64,000 nt of DNA from Bradyrhizobium sp. dw_411 (GCF_018449695.1 NZ_JAAVUY010000023.1:41894-105893), one strand, 5' to 3'; shown: positions 13,475 through 23,004, numbered from the stretch's first letter. The notes: generated from the letters alone by a model not told the origin. Numbers and translations: made by a program.

Positions 13475-15820
13475 GTGGCAAAACAACGCGACAGCGGTTT
13501 TCCGAGCCGGGATGCCATCGTCGCCTTCGTTCGCGCGCAATCCACCGATGTCGGCACCCGCGAGATCGCGCGGGAATTCGGCCTCAAGAATGCCGACCGC
13601 GTCGAGCTGAAACGCATCCTGCGCGAACTCGCGGCTGACGGCACCATCGCCAAACGCGGCAAGAAGATTCACCAGCCGGCGGCGCTGCCGCCGACCGTGA
13701 TGGCCGACATCACCGGACGCGACAGCGACGGCGAACTGATCGCCACCCCCACCGAATGGGACGAAGAGGAAAGCGGCGCCGCACCGAAAATCCGTATCCA
13801 CGTTCCACGCCGACCGCAGCCGGGCACAGCGGCGGGTGTCGGCGACCGCGCGCTGCTGCGCGTCGAGAAAGCCGACGACAGCGAGGGCGCGGCCTATCGC
13901 GCGCGGGTCATCAAGGTCATCGATCACTCCAAGACCCGCGTGCTCGGAATCTTCCGTAGCCTGCCCGGGGGCGGCGGACGTCTTATTCCCGTCGACAAGA
14001 AACAGGCCGGCCGCGAGTTGAACATCGCCAAGGCCGACACCGGCGGCGCCGAGGACGGCGATCTCGTCAGCGTCGATCTCGTGCGCTCGCGCGGTTTTGG
14101 ACTCGCTTCCGGCAAGGTGAAAGAGCGGCTGGGCTCATTGTCGTCGGAGAAAGCGGTCAGCCTGATCGCCATTGCTTCCCATGAGATTCCGCAGGCGTTC
14201 TCGCCCGCCGCCTTGCGCGAGGCCGAAGCGGCAAAACCCGCGACGCTGGCGGGACGCGAGGACTGGCGCGAATTGCCGCTGGTCACGATCGATCCGCCTG
14301 ATGCCAAGGACCACGACGACGCGGTTCACGCTGAACCCGACTCCGATCCGGACAACAAAGGCGGCTATATCGTCCATGTCGCGATCGCCGATGTCGCGTT
14401 CTATGTGCGACCGGGATCGGCGCTCGACCGCGACGCGCTGACCCGCGGCAATTCGGTATATTTTCCCGACCGAGTGGTGCCGATGCTGCCGGAGCGCATC
14501 TCCAACGATCTGTGCTCATTGGTGCCGGGCGAGCCGCGCGGCGCGCTGGCGGTGCGGATGGTGATCGGCAATGACGGCCGCAAGCGCTCGCATACTTTCC
14601 ACCGCATCCTGATGCGCTCGGCCGCCAAGCTCAATTACGCGCAGGCGCAGGCCGCGATCGATGGGCGGCCCGACGACACCACCGGCCCCCTGCTCGATCC
14701 GATCCTGAAACCGCTCTACGACGCCTACGCCGTGGTGAAGCGCGCACGCGACGAGCGCGACCCGCTCGATCTCGACATTCCCGAGCGCAAGATCCTGCTC
14801 AAGCCTGACGGCACGGTGGATCGCGTGATCGTGCCGGAGCGTCTCGACGCGCACAAACTGATCGAGGAATTCATGATTTTGGCCAACGTCGCGGCGGCCG
14901 AAATGCTTGAAAAAAAGGCGCTACCGCTTATCTATCGGGTGCACGATGAACCGACGCTTGAGAAGGTTCATAACCTGCAGGAATTTCTGAAAACGCTTGA
15001 TCTGCCGTTCGCCAAAAGCGGCGCGTTGCGACCCTCGCTGTTCAACCGCGTGCTGGCGCAGGTCAAGGGACATGATTCCGAACCGCTGGTGAATGAAGTG
15101 GTATTGCGCTCGCAAGCCCAGGCAGAATATTCCGCCGAGAATTACGGCCATTTCGGCCTGAACCTGCGACGCTACGCCCATTTCACTTCGCCTATCAGGC
15201 GATACGCAGATCTGATCGTGCATCGCGCCTTGATCCGCAGCCTGGGGCTTGGCGAAGGCGCGTTGCCGGAGACCGAAACGCTGGAAAGCTTGAGCGAAGT
15301 CGCCGCGCAGATTTCCGTCACCGAGCGCCGCGCCATGAAGGCGGAGCGCGAAACCGCTGACCGGCTGATCGCGCATTTTCTCGCCGACCGCATCGGCGCG
15401 ACTTTTCAGGGCCGTATTTCCGGCGTCACCCGCGCCGGATTGTTCGTCAAGTTGAGTGATACGGGCGCCGACGGCCTGATCCCGATCCGCACGCTCGGCA
15501 CCGAATATTTCAACTATGACGAGACGCGCCATGCGCTGGTCGGCTCGCGCAGCGGTGCCATGCACCGGCTGGGTGACGTTGTCGACGTTCGTCTGGTAGA
15601 AGCTGCCCCAGTCGCAGGCGCGTTGCGGTTTGAGTTGCTGTCGGAAGGCCAGGTTGCTCCCCGCGGACGCAAACGCGAACCCGGACGAGACAGGTTTAAA
15701 GCAGACTCTTCCAAGACAAAGGCCAAGGCCCATCCCGGCCGCACGCCCCGCAAAAAGCTTCGCAAGCCCGGCAAGACCAAGTCCGGCAAATCCAGAAAGG
15801 GCCAATCATGGAAAGCCTGA
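13475..15820 (+). CDS. rnr: Ribonuclease R
   Basis: A 781-residue 3'-5' exoribonuclease that degrades structured RNA, including rRNA and mRNA fragments. The order is an N-terminal helix-turn-helix segment, cold-shock domains, the RNB catalytic domain with the metal-binding aspartates in DPPDAKDHDDAVHAE (near residues 272-286), RYAHFTSPIRRYADLIVHRA near the end of RNB, and an S1 domain (about 640-725). The tail is basic and low in complexity. The start is GTG at 13475, one base after topA. It overlaps the next gene by 13 bp. Confidence 0.96.
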   Translation: MAKQRDSGFPSRDAIVAFVRAQSTDVGTREIAREFGLKNADRVELKRILRELAADGTIAKRGKKIHQPAALPPTVMADITGRDSDGELIATPTEWDEEESGAAPKIRIHVPRRPQPGTAAGVGDRALLRVEKADDSEGAAYRARVIKVIDHSKTRVLGIFRSLPGGGGRLIPVDKKQAGRELNIAKADTGGAEDGDLVSVDLVRSRGFGLASGKVKERLGSLSSEKAVSLIAIASHEIPQAFSPAALREAEAAKPATLAGREDWRELPLVTIDPPDAKDHDDAVHAEPDSDPDNKGGYIVHVAIADVAFYVRPGSALDRDALTRGNSVYFPDRVVPMLPERISNDLCSLVPGEPRGALAVRMVIGNDGRKRSHTFHRILMRSAAKLNYAQAQAAIDGRPDDTTGPLLDPILKPLYDAYAVVKRARDERDPLDLDIPERKILLKPDGTVDRVIVPERLDAHKLIEEFMILANVAAAEMLEKKALPLIYRVHDEPTLEKVHNLQEFLKTLDLPFAKSGALRPSLFNRVLAQVKGHDSEPLVNEVVLRSQAQAEYSAENYGHFGLNLRRYAHFTSPIRRYADLIVHRALIRSLGLGEGALPETETLESLSEVAAQISVTERRAMKAERETADRLIAHFLADRIGATFQGRISGVTRAGLFVKLSDTGADGLIPIRTLGTEYFNYDETRHALVGSRSGAMHRLGDVVDVRLVEAAPVAGALRFELLSEGQVAPRGRKREPGRDRFKADSSKTKAKAHPGRTPRKKLRKPGKTKSGKSRKGQSWKA

Positions 15821-16236
15821 GCGCAACCACCAAAATCTGGACCAGAGAGTCCGGCGCCGTCGAAAAGCGCGACGTGTGGACCTCGATGAAGCGCGGCTTT
15901 CGCGGCCGCTGCCCCCGCTGCGGCGAAGGCAAGCTGTTCCGCGCCTTTCTCAAGGTCGACAGCAATTGTTCGGTCTGCAATCTCGACTTCACGCCGCATC
16001 GCGCCGATGACCTGCCGGCCTATCTGGTGATCGTCATCGTCGGCCATCTCCTGGTGCCGATCATCCTGTGGATCGAAACCGACTACTCGCCGCCGGTATG
16101 GCTGCAGCTCTCGATCTATTTGCCATTCACGCTGGTTGCGTCGCTGCTGTTGCTGCAGCCGGTGAAAGGCGCGGTTGTCGGCATGCAATGGGCGCTGCGG
16201 ATGCACGGGTTTGACGAAAACAATCCGGAGCCCTAA
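15808..16236 (+). CDS. DUF983 family membrane protein
   Basis: A 142-residue protein with a zinc-ribbon-like module, CPRCGEGKLF at about 35-44 and NCSVCNLDF at about 53-61, followed by HRADDLPAYLVIVIVGHLLV and a second membrane helix (SIYLPFTLVASLLLL). This matches DUF983, whose function is unknown; members are often placed near rnr and NUDIX genes in alphaproteobacteria. Translation overlaps the end of rnr. Confidence 0.9.
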   Translation: MESLSATTKIWTRESGAVEKRDVWTSMKRGFRGRCPRCGEGKLFRAFLKVDSNCSVCNLDFTPHRADDLPAYLVIVIVGHLLVPIILWIETDYSPPVWLQLSIYLPFTLVASLLLLQPVKGAVVGMQWALRMHGFDENNPEP

Positions 16237-16280
16237 ACGCCGGCTTTCAACAAGAAAAGAAAACGGGGCGGCGGCGGGCG

Positions 16281-17033
16281 ATGAGTGAGACCGAGGCGGC
16301 AAAGCCGGAAACAAATCCGGAAAAAGAAGCCGATCACTATCCCTATCGCCGCCCGGTCGATGCCGCCACATTGATCCTGATCGATCGCACCGGTACCAGC
16401 CCAAAAGTTCTGGTCGGCAAACGCCACGACAAGGTGGTGTTCCAGCCCGGCAAGATCGTATTTCCCGGCGGCCGCGTCGATACATCCGACAGCCGCGTCC
16501 CCATCGCTACGCCGATCCCCGGTCCGCTCGAAGCAAACCTGCTAAAGGGTAAGCCGAAGATCGCGCCATCGCGGGCGCGCGCACTTGCGGTCGCCGCGAT
16601 CCGCGAGGCCTGCGAGGAAACCGGCCTTTGTCTCGGACGCAAGACGGACGGCGCGGCCCCGGCGCTCGACGGCGCGTGGAAACCTTTTACTGACGCCGGC
16701 CTGTTGCCCGACCCATCCGGACTTTTCCTGATTGCGCGCGCGATCACGCCGCCGGGCCGTGTGCGGCGCTTCGACACCAGGTTCTTTACCGCCGACGCCT
16801 CGACCATCGCCCACCGCGTCGAGGGCGTGGTCCATGCCGATGCCGAGTTGGTGGAGCTGGTCTGGGTCGAACTCGGCTCGAAGCCGCTGGCCGACCTTCA
16901 TCCCATGACCAAGAGAGTCCTGACCGAACTCGAACGACGCCTCGCCAACGGCCCGCTCGACCATGGCGCCGAGGTGCCGTTTTGGCATTTCCAGGCCGGC
17001 CAATGGCACAAGGACGTGCTGGGGACTGCTTAA
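16281..17033 (+). CDS. NUDIX hydrolase
   Basis: A 250-residue protein with a NUDIX box around residue 108 (RALAVAAIREACEETGLCLG), preceded by FPGGRVD and a loop of about 35 residues. NUDIX enzymes cleave nucleoside diphosphates linked to another moiety; the substrate (CoA, ADP-ribose or others) is not determinable here. The N-terminal 20 residues are polar and probably disordered. It is the last gene of the topA-rnr-DUF983 run before a palindromic repeat. Confidence 0.92.
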   Translation: MSETEAAKPETNPEKEADHYPYRRPVDAATLILIDRTGTSPKVLVGKRHDKVVFQPGKIVFPGGRVDTSDSRVPIATPIPGPLEANLLKGKPKIAPSRARALAVAAIREACEETGLCLGRKTDGAAPALDGAWKPFTDAGLLPDPSGLFLIARAITPPGRVRRFDTRFFTADASTIAHRVEGVVHADAELVELVWVELGSKPLADLHPMTKRVLTELERRLANGPLDHGAEVPFWHFQAGQWHKDVLGTA

Positions 17034-17041
17034 GAGATTCT

Positions 17042-17122
17042 GTCATTCCGGGACACGCCGATAGGCGTGGGCCCGGAATCTCGAGATTCCGGGTCTGGTC
17101 CTTCGGACCATCCCGGAATGAC
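17042..17122. repeat. Dispersed palindromic repeat family C
   Basis: The ends GTCATTCCGGGA and TCCCGGAATGAC frame two internal hairpins (GGAATCTCGAGATTCC and GGTCCTTCGGACC). It is a REP-like extragenic palindrome after the NUDIX gene. Confidence 0.85.
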
Positions 17123-17248
17123 GACCGGTAGACAAATCCCGCTGATCAGACTTTCAAAACGCAAAATTCTTCTCAGACCTACCGCTGCCTTTTCGGCAAG
17201 CCATCCCTATCTCCTACCTCACGAGAAAACCAACACGGGAATGGGGCC

Positions 17249-18574
17249 ATGGCACAACGTCAACTCAAGCTCGGCGCATTCATGCGGCCGGTCAGCATCC
17301 ATACCGGCGCGTGGCGCTATCCCGGGGCGTGGCCGGATGCGAATTTCAATTTTGCCCATATCAAGCGCCTGATCCAGAAACTCGAGGCCGGCAAATTCGA
17401 CGCCTTCTTCATGGCGGATCACCTCGCCGTGCTGAACATGCCGATCGATGCGCTGAAGCGCAGCCATACCGTCACCTCGTTCGAACCGTTCACGCTGTTG
17501 TCGGCGCTGGCCAGCGTTACCGAGCGGATCGGACTGGTCGCGACAGGTTCGACCACCTTTGACGAGCCCTATCATGTCGCCCGCCGCTTCGCCTCGCTCG
17601 ATCACATCTCGGGCGGCCGCGCCGGATGGAATATCGTCACCACGTCAAATCCGGACGCCGCGCTGAACTTCGGGCTTGAAGACCACATGGAGCACGCCGA
17701 GCGCTACAAGCGGGCGCGCGAATTCTACGATGTGGTGACGGGCCTGTGGGATTCCTTTGCCGATGACGCATTCGTGCGCGATGTCGAGTCCGGGCTGTTT
17801 TTCGACCCGGCGAAGATGCATGTGCTCAATCACAAGGGCAAATATCTGTCGGTGCGCGGCCCGCTCAACATCGCCCGCCCCGTCCAGGGCTGGCCCGTGA
17901 TCGTCCAGGCCGGCGCGTCCGATGACGGTCGGCAATTGGCCGCCGAGACCGCCGAGGCCGTGTTCACGGGTGGCGGCAGCCTCAGCGACGGGCAAAAGCT
18001 CTATGCCGACATCAAGGGCCGCATGGACAAGCTCGGGCGCGACCGGGACAGCCTGAAGATCCTCCCCGGCGCCTTTGTCGTGGTCGGCGACAGTGTCGAG
18101 GAAGCGAAAGAGAAACGCGCGCTGCTCGACAGCAAGGTGCATTACGACAGCGCGATCTCTTCGCTCTCGGTGATGCTGGGGACCGATGCCTCCGGCTTCG
18201 ATCCCGACGGCCAGTTACCGCCGATCCCGGAAACCAATGCCAGCAAGAGCGGCCGCCAACGCATCGTCGATCTCGCCGAACGCGAGAAGCTCACGGTACG
18301 CCAGCTCGCGCAGCGTGCCGGCGGCTATGGCGGCCTAGCATTCGTTGGGACACCGCAAACCATCGCCGATCAGATGGAGGAATGGCTGACCGGCTTCGGC
18401 AGCGACGGATTCAACATCATGTTCCCGTTCCTGCCCGCCGGGCTCGACGATTTCGTCGACAAGGTGGTGCCGGAACTGCAGAAACGCGGGATTTTCCGCC
18501 GGGAATATGAGGGCACGACGTTGCGGGAGAATCTGGGCCTGCCGCGGCCGAAAAACCGCTTCTTTGAGGGTTAA
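17249..18574 (+). CDS. LLM-class flavin-dependent monooxygenase (NtaA/DmoA-like)
   Basis: A 441-residue member of the bacterial-luciferase-like superfamily. Its opening (LGAFMRPVSIHTGAWRYP), the FMADHLAVLN and LDHISGGRAGWNIVTTSNP motifs and the insert near KYLSVRGPLNIARP-QGWPVIVQAGAS fit the NtaA/SnaA/DmoA/SoxA branch. Relatives use FMNH2 and O2 to oxidise nitrilotriacetate, dimethylsulfide or other C-N and C-S compounds, with FMNH2 from a separate reductase. No reductase or ABC transporter is adjacent, so the substrate is open. Confidence 0.92.
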   Translation: MAQRQLKLGAFMRPVSIHTGAWRYPGAWPDANFNFAHIKRLIQKLEAGKFDAFFMADHLAVLNMPIDALKRSHTVTSFEPFTLLSALASVTERIGLVATGSTTFDEPYHVARRFASLDHISGGRAGWNIVTTSNPDAALNFGLEDHMEHAERYKRAREFYDVVTGLWDSFADDAFVRDVESGLFFDPAKMHVLNHKGKYLSVRGPLNIARPVQGWPVIVQAGASDDGRQLAAETAEAVFTGGGSLSDGQKLYADIKGRMDKLGRDRDSLKILPGAFVVVGDSVEEAKEKRALLDSKVHYDSAISSLSVMLGTDASGFDPDGQLPPIPETNASKSGRQRIVDLAEREKLTVRQLAQRAGGYGGLAFVGTPQTIADQMEEWLTGFGSDGFNIMFPFLPAGLDDFVDKVVPELQKRGIFRREYEGTTLRENLGLPRPKNRFFEG

Positions 18575-18575
18575 C

Positions 18576-18624
18576 GCGTATTCCGCAAAAGTGGGCACCG
18601 GTTTTGCGATCAGAATATGCGCAA
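18576..18624. repeat. Short dispersed palindromic sequence downstream of the monooxygenase
   Basis: GCGTATTCCGCAAAAGTGGG and an imperfect inverted partner (GATCAGAATATGCGC) around ACCGGTTTT. This resembles extragenic repeats common in Bradyrhizobium genomes. Only one clear copy is in the window. Confidence 0.4.
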
Positions 18625-18751
18625 AACGGCTCGGAATCAGGCACGTTTTGGCTCTGAAAACCTTGACTTTGGAGGATCAGAAGCTAGGTTGCGCGGCAAA
18701 TGCGGGCCTGATGGGCCGGCGCCCGATTCCAGACATCCAGAGGTACTGAAC

Positions 18752-18919
18752 ATGGCCAAAGCGGTCACCATCAAGGTCAAGCTCGTTTCCTCGGCGGATA
18801 CCGGCTTCTACTACGTCGCCAAGAAGAACTCGCGCACGATGACCGACAAGCTAGTCAAGAAGAAGTACGACCCGGTGGCGCGCAAGCACGTCGAGTTCAA
18901 GGAATCCAAGATCAAGTAA
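18752..18919 (+). CDS. rpmG: 50S ribosomal protein L33
   Basis: A 55-residue protein (MAKAVTIKVKLVSSADTGFY, then KNSRTMTDKLVKKKYDPVARKHVEFKESKIK). This is the zinc-free (cysteine-less) form of L33, as the CxxC pairs are absent. The start at 18752 has AGAGGT upstream. It is a single-gene unit ended by the hairpin at 18948-18972. Confidence 0.97.
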   Translation: MAKAVTIKVKLVSSADTGFYYVAKKNSRTMTDKLVKKKYDPVARKHVEFKESKIK

Positions 18920-18947
18920 TTCCCGGCCTCATCGCCGGCGGATTCGA

Positions 18948-18972
18948 ACGGGGCCTCGCGGCCCCGTTTTTT
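18948..18972 (+). terminator. rpmG terminator
   Basis: ACGGGGCC/GGCCCCGT stem (18948-18955 with 18960-18967) with a TCGC loop, followed by a T-run. Confidence 0.9.
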
Positions 18973-19433
18973 ATTGGCCACGACTCACGCCGGGCAACGC
19001 GCCTCATGACGGGCAACGCGCGCCTCGAAGCTTAAGGCGGCCAGTCGCGGCGACGCAATCACCGCCCGGACCAGACACAAACTTCACATCATAATTCCCA
19101 AATGGCTGCCCGACATTGATGTCGCGCAAATTCTCCATCGATATCGATCTCAAAAATTTGGGTAAAAAAATAGGCAAGAAAAAAACAGGCAAGAGAACTT
19201 GCCGTAACCGTTGATGCGCTGCGCGCCAATCGTATCTGAACGTGTTCGATATTTCAGATTGAAAACCGCAAAAAAATTGAAAACAAAAAAGAGCGCGCGT
19301 ATGTCCGCTGGCGGACAATCCCGCAAAAAAGAATGCAATCAAAGTTTTTGAATTATCCATCTTTTCAAGCGCAAGGTTAAGCAGATCGACTCACCGAGTC
19401 GATCCGCTCTTTTGATCAGTCAGGAAAAGTTCG
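18973..19433. other. AT-rich intergenic region with a minus-strand terminator and a palindrome
   Basis: No convincing gene. 19179-19203 is an intrinsic terminator for the minus strand: stem GGCAAG/CTTGCC with a 4-nt loop, followed on that strand by seven T. The palindrome GATCGACTC-ACC-GAGTCGATC at 19384-19404 lies 30 bp upstream of the chemoreceptor and could be an operator or weak terminator. The minus-strand terminator has no annotated gene feeding it, so a short minus transcript from about 19430 is possible. Confidence 0.5.
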
Positions 19434-20786
19434 ATGAACAACGAACAATCAATCCAGTCGCGTCTCGATTTCATCGGTATCGACGGCGCCACGCGAGAGG
19501 CATTGCGCGAATTGCGGCCGCTGATCGCAGGCGCGTTGCCGGCAATTCTCGATCGGTTCTATGCCCATCTCATGAAGTATCCCCAGGTCGCCAAATTGTT
19601 TCCGAACGAGGCGATCATTCGCCATGCCAAGGAAGCCCAGCTCAAGCACTGGATGACGATCGCGGCCGCCTCTTTCGACGACACCTACGTGCAATCGGTG
19701 ACGCGGATCGGCCAGGTACATAATCGGCTGGGTCTTGAGCCGCGCTGGTACATCGCGGGCTACAGCATGATCGTGACCGGCCTGCTGCGGGAAATCGAGG
19801 TGAAGAATGCGCAAGGCTGGTTTGGGGGCGGCGCGGCGCTGGAAAAAAGGGTCGTGCTGCAAAATGCCATGACCCGCGCCTCGATGCTCGACATGGATTT
19901 TGCGATCGCAGTCTATCTCGATGCGGCCAAGCAGGATCAGCGCACGGCGATGCAGAAACTGGCTCATGATTTCGAGGCCGCGGTCGGTGAAATCATCAAT
20001 ACGGTTTCGTCCGCTTCGACGGAACTGGAAGCATCCGCCAGCAGCCTGACCAAAACGGCCGAGATGACCGAACGGCTTTCGGCAGACGTCGCGTCCGCGT
20101 CGGTTCAAGCCTCGGCCAACGTTCAGTCCGTTGCATCCGCGACCGAAGAGATGACATCGTCCGTCAACGAAATTGGCCGCCAGGTGTCAGAGTCGGCTGC
20201 GATCGCCGATGAAGCGGTGCACGAGGCTGAACGGACCGATGCAAGCATCAGCGAGCTTTCGCGTGCCGCCGAGCGCATCGGCGACGTCCTCAAGCTCATC
20301 ACCTCGATCGCCGAGCAGACCAACCTTCTGGCCTTGAACGCGACCATCGAGGCCGCACGCGCAGGCGATGCCGGCCGCGGCTTCGCCGTAGTCGCCTCGG
20401 AAGTCAAGGCGCTCGCCGCCCAGACGGCCAAGGCCACCGACGATATCGGCCTGCAGATCGTGGGCATTCAGACGGCAACGCAGGCCTCGGTGGCCGCCAT
20501 CAAGCAGATCAGCGGCACGATCAGACGGATTTCCGAAATCGGCGCGACCATCGCCGCGGCGGTTGAAGAACAGAACGCCGCGACCAGGGAAATCTCGCGC
20601 AACGTTCAGGAAGTCGCGGGCGGAACCGCCAAGGTCGCGACCAACATCAGCGAGGTAAGCCGCGGGGCCAGCGATACCGGCACGGCATCGTCGCAGGTGC
20701 TCTCTTCGGCGCAATCGCTCTCAAGCGAAAGCAATCGCCTCAAGCTGGAAGTCGGGAAATTCCTCGACACGGTTCGCGCCGCCTGA
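19434..20786 (+). CDS. Globin-coupled methyl-accepting chemotaxis protein (HemAT-like)
   Basis: A 450-residue soluble chemoreceptor. The N-terminal 170 residues are a protoglobin sensor domain (LPAILDRFYAHLMKYPQVAK, then AKEAQLKHWMTIA with the likely proximal haem histidine, and RIGQVHNRLGLEPRWYIAGY). Residues about 185-450 are the methyl-accepting signalling region with the conserved tip IAEQTNLLALNATIEAARAG. There is no membrane segment. HemAT proteins bind O2 through haem and direct aerotaxis. No che genes are nearby. The start at 19434 has a GGAAAAG ribosome-binding site. Confidence 0.93.
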   Translation: MNNEQSIQSRLDFIGIDGATREALRELRPLIAGALPAILDRFYAHLMKYPQVAKLFPNEAIIRHAKEAQLKHWMTIAAASFDDTYVQSVTRIGQVHNRLGLEPRWYIAGYSMIVTGLLREIEVKNAQGWFGGGAALEKRVVLQNAMTRASMLDMDFAIAVYLDAAKQDQRTAMQKLAHDFEAAVGEIINTVSSASTELEASASSLTKTAEMTERLSADVASASVQASANVQSVASATEEMTSSVNEIGRQVSESAAIADEAVHEAERTDASISELSRAAERIGDVLKLITSIAEQTNLLALNATIEAARAGDAGRGFAVVASEVKALAAQTAKATDDIGLQIVGIQTATQASVAAIKQISGTIRRISEIGATIAAAVEEQNAATREISRNVQEVAGGTAKVATNISEVSRGASDTGTASSQVLSSAQSLSSESNRLKLEVGKFLDTVRAA

Positions 20787-20881
20787 TCGGACGCGGTGAT
20801 TTCCGCGCCGGCGTCCCGCTCGTGCTGGAGCGTTTTCGAACCAACGGGTCGCGCGAAAGCGCGCCCGATCACAGGCTCGGC

Positions 20882-21001
20882 GGATACCGGTTCGTATAGC
20901 AATCGAGTTTACGCAGATTGCGTAGACTTATCTGCGGTAGAAAACGCGTCAAACAAAAGACTGGAGCCCGGTTCTGATTCAATCAGAACCGATAAGGCTC
21001 C
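20882..21001. repeat. Dispersed repeat family B, copy 1, with an internal insertion
   Basis: Matches copies at 27068-27170, 31856-31954 and 55863-55965 (core GGTTCTGATTCAATCAGAACC, preceded by AAACGCGTC). Here about 44 bp (20895-20938) separate GGATACCGGTTCG from GAAAACGCGTC, which are nearly adjacent in the other copies. Confidence 0.8.
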
Positions 21002-21025
21002 AAATCCCGAAGATTGAAACGACGC

Positions 21026-22399
21026 TCAGGCTGCGGCTGAGACCACGCGGTTGCGGCCGTCGTGCTTGGCGCGGTAGAGCGCGGTGTCGGCGCGCTTGAG
21101 CACATCGGCGACCGCCTCGCCCTTGCGCTCCAAGGTCGACAGCCCGATCGAGATCGTGACCTCGATGCGCTTGGTGCCCTTGTTGACCGCGAAGGTCTCG
21201 CCGGCGATCGAACGCCGCAACCGTTCGGCCACCATGCCCGCGACGTGCAGATCGGTCTCGGGCATCACGATGACGAACTCCTCGCCGCCATAGCGGCAGG
21301 CGAGATCGATGCCGCGGATCGACTTGCGAATCCGCACCGCGAATTCGCGCAATACGTCGTCGCCGGCGTCGTGGCCGTAATTGTCGTTGATCGATTTGAA
21401 GAAATCGATATCGAGCATCATCAAGGCCAGCGGCTTGCCGCGGGTCGAGGCCTGCTCGGCCAGCGTGCCCAGATGGCTCTCCATGTAGCGGCGGTTATGC
21501 AGGCCGGTCAGCGCGTCGGTGATCGCCATTTCGATCGAATTCTGCACATTGTCGCGCAGATGGTCGGTGTAACGGCGCTTGCGAATCTGGGTGCGCGCAC
21601 GCGCCAATAGCTCGTTCTTGTCGACCGGGCGCAGCAGGTAATCATTGACGCCGATCTCAAGGCCCCGCAGCAACCGCGCATTGTTGTCGGCATCGGCAAT
21701 CGCAAGGATCGGCACCGCCCGCGTGCGCTCCAGCGAGCGCGCCTGGCTGCACAGCCGCAACCCATCGAAATTATCGAGGCCGAGCGAGACGATCAGAAGG
21801 TCGTAATTGCCGTCGGCGGCGTGAAACAGCGCTTCGGACGGATTGGTTTCGACGTCAACCGTGTGCTCGGCGCTCAACACCGGCGCCAGCCGCTCATAGG
21901 ATGACGGCCGGTCGTCGACCAGGAGAATGCGCCCGCCCTTCCCGGCATCGGCCACGGCACTGCGTTCAGGCGCCTGCACGCCGATCTCGAGCGAGGTGAT
22001 GGCGCGCATGCGCAGCTCATCGGTCATCATCTTCAGGCGGGTCAGCGAGCGAACCCGCGCGATCAGCACAACATCCGACACCGGCTTGGTCAGGAAGTCA
22101 TCGGCGCCGGCCTCAAGTCCGCGCACGCGGTCGGCCGGGCTATCCAGCGCCGTCACCATCACGACGGGAATGAAATGCGTCGCCGGATTGGACTTCAGGC
22201 GGCGGCAAACCTCGAAGCCGTCCATATCGGGCATCATGACGTCGAGCAGGATGATGTCGCATTCGGCGCGCGCGCAGATCGCCAGCGCCTCGGTGCCGTT
22301 GGACGCGGTCATGACGTCGAAATATTCGGCCGACAGCCGGGCTTCCAGCAGTTTGACGTTGGCGGGGACGTCGTCGACGACCAGGATACGCGCGGACAT
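21026..22399 (-). CDS. pleD: Diguanylate cyclase response regulator PleD
   Basis: A 457-residue protein with two receiver domains and a GGDEF domain. The first receiver has the phosphoacceptor D53 in ILLDVMMPDM and the KP signature. The second (about 155-270) has a serine at the phosphoacceptor position (LLIVSLGL) and is an adaptor for dimerisation, as known for PleD. The GGDEF domain has GGEEF with an inhibitory RxxD site upstream (RGID). It makes c-di-GMP, and in Caulobacter it controls the motile-to-sessile transition together with DivK, whose gene lies directly upstream here. Confidence 0.96.
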   Translation of the reverse strand: MSARILVVDDVPANVKLLEARLSAEYFDVMTASNGTEALAICARAECDIILLDVMMPDMDGFEVCRRLKSNPATHFIPVVMVTALDSPADRVRGLEAGADDFLTKPVSDVVLIARVRSLTRLKMMTDELRMRAITSLEIGVQAPERSAVADAGKGGRILLVDDRPSSYERLAPVLSAEHTVDVETNPSEALFHAADGNYDLLIVSLGLDNFDGLRLCSQARSLERTRAVPILAIADADNNARLLRGLEIGVNDYLLRPVDKNELLARARTQIRKRRYTDHLRDNVQNSIEMAITDALTGLHNRRYMESHLGTLAEQASTRGKPLALMMLDIDFFKSINDNYGHDAGDDVLREFAVRIRKSIRGIDLACRYGGEEFVIVMPETDLHVAGMVAERLRRSIAGETFAVNKGTKRIEVTISIGLSTLERKGEAVADVLKRADTALYRAKHDGRNRVVSAAA

Positions 22400-22410
22400 C
22401 TAACTCACTC

Positions 22411-22776
22411 CTATCCGATGAACCGTCGGACGGTTTCTATAAATTTGCCGACCGAGATCGGCTTGGACAGATACGCCTCGCAGCCGCCCTCGCGGATGCG
22501 TTCCTCGTCGCCCTTCATCGCGAAGGCTGTCACCGCGACGACCGGTATCGAACGCAGTTCCGGATCGTCCTTGATCCAGCGCGTCACTTCGAGACCCGAT
22601 ACCTGCGGAAGCTGAATATCCATTAAAACCAGATCGGGGCGCAGCTTGCGCACGAGGTCGAGCGCCTCGAAACCGTTGCTGGTACCCGACGTCTGATAGC
22701 CATGCGCCTCCAGCAGATCGCGAAAGAGCTTCATATTGAGCTCATTGTCCTCCACGATCAGGACGGTTTTTGCCAT
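22411..22776 (-). CDS. divK: Cell-cycle response regulator DivK
   Basis: A single-domain receiver of 121 residues (MAKTVLIVEDNELNMKLFRD), phosphoacceptor D53 in VLMDIQLP, T/K switch residues in VVAVTAFAMKGDEE and LSKPI. In Caulobacter DivK relays signals from PleC and DivJ to DivL/CckA and so to CtrA. An upstream extension to 22845 is unsupported and I take the ATG at 22776. The operon order divK-pleD, with 11 bp between them, is the conserved alphaproteobacterial one. Confidence 0.97.
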   Translation of the reverse strand: MAKTVLIVEDNELNMKLFRDLLEAHGYQTSGTSNGFEALDLVRKLRPDLVLMDIQLPQVSGLEVTRWIKDDPELRSIPVVAVTAFAMKGDEERIREGGCEAYLSKPISVGKFIETVRRFIG

Positions 22777-23004
22777 CCCGCCCTCCAATCCCCGCAATAC
22801 GGCCCAAACATGCGGCGCATCAGGCGCCGCCGCCAAGCGTGTCAAAAACTGAATTCAAACTAGCGCCAGATTCGCTCTAACCCGTTAAGCCCGACCGCCA
22901 ACTTTGCGAGAAGTGGTTTTCACTTGCTTGAACAGGTTACGCAGACTCGGGCATGATGCTTTTAAAAATAGAGACCATAAGTTACGGAAAGGCAAATAAT
23001 TCCG

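Noticed and set aside
11302..13662. Long open frame of 786 codons antisense to topA
   Set aside because: Shadow of topA codon bias in GC-rich DNA; low-complexity product with no recognisable domain.
19004..19360. Minus-strand open frame of 118 codons in the rpmG-chemoreceptor gap
   Set aside because: A strong minus-strand terminator (19179-19203) lies inside it, there is no ribosome-binding site, and the composition is odd.
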